Shown here: one piece after another, positions 4,824-5,439 of the stretch
Numbering within the stretch: position 1 is the stretch's first letter
Layout: the number at the start of each line of letters is the position of its first letter
Assembly (NCBI GenBank): GCA_022615805.1
Contig: JAKEGO010000133.1
Location: 1 to 5,439, forward strand
Reading direction: 5' to 3'
DNA from: Thermoplasmata archaeon
GTDB taxonomy: Archaea; Thermoplasmatota; JAKEGO01
DNA length: 5,439 nt
The notes under the pieces: generated by a model
What the model was told of the DNA's origin: nothing
The model's database searches: none
Seen by the model: only the letters and a program-made list of their open reading frames with translations
Program-made: the position numbers and the translations under genes

Positions 4824-4917
4824 ATGCAACGCGGGGGCGTCTGCATCCCCCGGACATAGGCCCCCGTACGATGCAACGCGGTGGCACCTGCATCCCTTGG
4901 ACATGGGCGCCCCCGAG
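4824..4917. repeat. two 47-bp tandem repeats
   Basis: Copies start at 4824 and 4871. The first 38 nt of each agree at about 32 positions: ATGCAACGCGG, then GGC, CTGCATCCC, GGACAT, GGC. Each copy contains ATGCA and TGCAT as an inverted pair 23 nt end to end. CGGGGGC (4832-4838) can pair with GCCCCCG (4860-4866). A partial relative lies at 2249-2299. The period is not a multiple of three, which argues against coding. Role unknown: binding sites or part of an RNA are both possible. Confidence 0.5.
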
Positions 4918-4934
4918 CCGACGGCGAGGGGGCG
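4908..4934. other. GC-rich hairpin
   Basis: CGCCCCC (4908-4914) pairs perfectly with GGGGGCG (4928-4934) over a 13-nt loop, just before the terminator at 4952. The remaining sequence between the subtilase stop and 4823 shows a weak GGGGC/GCCCC dyad (4708-4712 with 4728-4732) and nothing else that I can support. Confidence 0.4.
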
Positions 4935-4951
4935 GTCCCTTGTTGTCTCAA

Positions 4952-4979
4952 GACGACGTTCTCCTTCGTCGTCCTTTTT
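4952..4979 (+). terminator. hairpin plus T5 terminator
   Basis: GACGACG (4952-4958) pairs with CGTCGTC (4967-4973) around an 8-nt loop, followed by C and TTTTT (4975-4979). It lies about 245 nt after the subtilase stop and could end that transcript or one covering the 47-bp repeats. The same ACGAC/GTCGT design recurs inside the 154-bp repeats at 5133-5152 and 5287-5306. Confidence 0.55.
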
Positions 4980-5019
4980 ACCCGCGACCTGGCGAGTATC
5001 ACCCAGCCGGTCAACCGTT

Positions 5020-5107
5020 GGCCTGGGAATCCTATCGATGGTCACCTTTCTCCTCAAGGAACAAGGCTATACCTCTCTTGTCAAGGACGCAGCGATCAGT
5101 GCAGGCC
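5020..5107 (+). ncRNA. candidate structured small RNA, 88-nt family, copy 2
   Basis: First core of the array. The ends GGCCTG (5020-5025) and CAGGCC (5102-5107) pair. AGG (5057-5059) with CCT (5072-5074) replaces the GGG/CCC of the other copies, keeping the pairing. CTTG and CAAG (5077-5085) can form a tiny inner hairpin. It is followed at 5133-5152 by the AACGAC/GTCGTT hairpin and TTCCTTCTC, a possible end point. No clear TATA box lies upstream. Confidence 0.5.
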
Positions 5108-5173
5108 CATCCGCCGTTCCGCTTTTAGGACCAACGACCCCTCATCGTCGTTCCTTCTCATCGACGCGTCATT

Positions 5174-5261
5174 GGCCTGGGAATTACATCGGTGGTCACT
5201 GAACTCATCTGGGAACAAGGCTCAACCCCTTTGATCAAGGAAGCAGCGATCAGTGCAGGCC
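5174..5261 (+). ncRNA. candidate structured small RNA, 88-nt family, copy 3
   Basis: Second core of the array, with GGCCTG (5174-5179) pairing CAGGCC (5256-5261) and GGG (5211-5213) pairing CCC (5226-5228). CCTT and AAGG flank TGATC near 5229-5240 as another small hairpin. The sequence TTTTAG at 5123-5128 in the preceding unit might act as a weak TATA box, which would start transcription about 20 nt before this core. Confidence 0.5.
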
Positions 5262-5327
5262 CATCCGCCGTTCCGCGTTTAGGACCAACGACCCCTTATC
5301 GTCGTTCCTTCTCATCGACGCGTCATT

Positions 5328-5415
5328 GGCCTGGGAATCACATCGGTGGTCACTGAACTCATCTGGGAACAAGGCTCAACCCCTTTGATCAAGGAAGCAG
5401 CGATCAGTGCAGGCC
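5328..5415 (+). ncRNA. candidate structured small RNA, 88-nt family, copy 4
   Basis: Third core of the array, identical to copy 3 except at position 12 (C instead of T). GGCCTG (5328-5333) pairs CAGGCC (5410-5415). The unit continues to the window end at 5439, so its hairpin tail and any further copies are outside view. Confidence 0.5.
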
Positions 5416-5439
5416 CATCCGCCGTTCCGCGTTTAGGAC

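Larger units (their letters stand above)
5020..5439 (+). repeat. tandem array of 154-bp repeats, truncated by the window end
   Basis: Units begin at 5020, 5174 and 5328, exactly 154 bp apart; the third is cut at 112 nt. Units 1 and 2 differ at about 20 positions, nearly all in the first 70 nt; the remaining half is almost invariant. Units 2 and 3 differ at one visible position. Each unit has the 88-nt core, a T-rich link, the hairpin AACGAC/GTCGTT and a pyrimidine-rich tail before the next core. 154 is not a multiple of three and no frame stays open across units, so the array is non-coding. Confidence 0.85.

Noticed and set aside
3703..4893. Long minus-strand open frame (396 codons) opposite the subtilase gene
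   Set aside because: It is an antisense shadow of a protein with a full catalytic triad; its product is Arg/Gly/Val-rich without recognisable domains, as expected from GC-rich DNA.
4750..5234. Open frames running through the 47-bp and 154-bp repeats
   Set aside because: Repeat periods are not multiples of three, the frames end inside the array, and the predicted peptides are low in recognisable structure.
5020..5439. CRISPR array
   Set aside because: Unit length is 154 bp with homologous sequence throughout; there are no short identical repeats separated by unique spacers and no cas genes.

Overview
The window looks like a chromosomal piece of a GC-rich archaeon. The evidence is an archaeal-type ribosomal protein eS1 (S3ae), an archaeal riboflavin/F420-pathway reductase, AT-rich TATA-like boxes about 24-27 nt upstream of start codons in an otherwise GC-rich sequence (a leaderless-transcript pattern), and a lipobox-bearing subtilase. 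The gene set and composition would fit a Thermoplasmata-type euryarchaeote, for example the Methanomassiliicoccales, but that placement is inference; no rRNA or other phylogenetic marker beyond eS1 is present.

Layout. 1-322: intergenic, with a candidate small RNA (88-nt core at 95-182, hairpin terminator to 225) and a strong dyad (259-292). 352-1062 (+): diaminopyrimidine-phosphate reductase (arfC). 1085-1741 (+): exported protein with a signal peptide and a C-terminal membrane anchor; its TATA box sits in the last codons of arfC. 1742-1985: no gene, one strong GC hairpin. 1986-2207 (-): small hypothetical ORF. 2208-2393: a candidate + strand transcript ending at a T-tract. 2394-3287 (-): ribosomal protein eS1 carrying an unusual C-terminal helix-hairpin-helix domain. 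3329-3655: divergent intergenic region made mostly of two tandem, homologous, highly structured ~130-bp units. 3685-4707 (+): lipoprotein subtilisin-like serine protease. 4708-5019: no gene; a pair of 47-bp repeats, a GC hairpin and a hairpin/T5 terminator. 5020-5439: array of 154-bp tandem repeats that runs off the window end; each repeat starts with the same 88-nt core as the element at 95-182.

The protein genes do not form one pathway: cofactor biosynthesis, an unknown surface protein, a ribosomal protein and a surface protease, each apparently with its own promoter. The most interesting content is non-coding. At least three unrelated intergenic repeat families lie within 5.4 kb, and two of them (88 nt/154 bp and ~131 bp) show equal spacing, conserved complementary arms and some compensatory changes, as expected of structured RNAs or cruciform-forming repeats. 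I do not recognise either as a named RNA family. All structure statements come from reading by eye, without folding software or searches.
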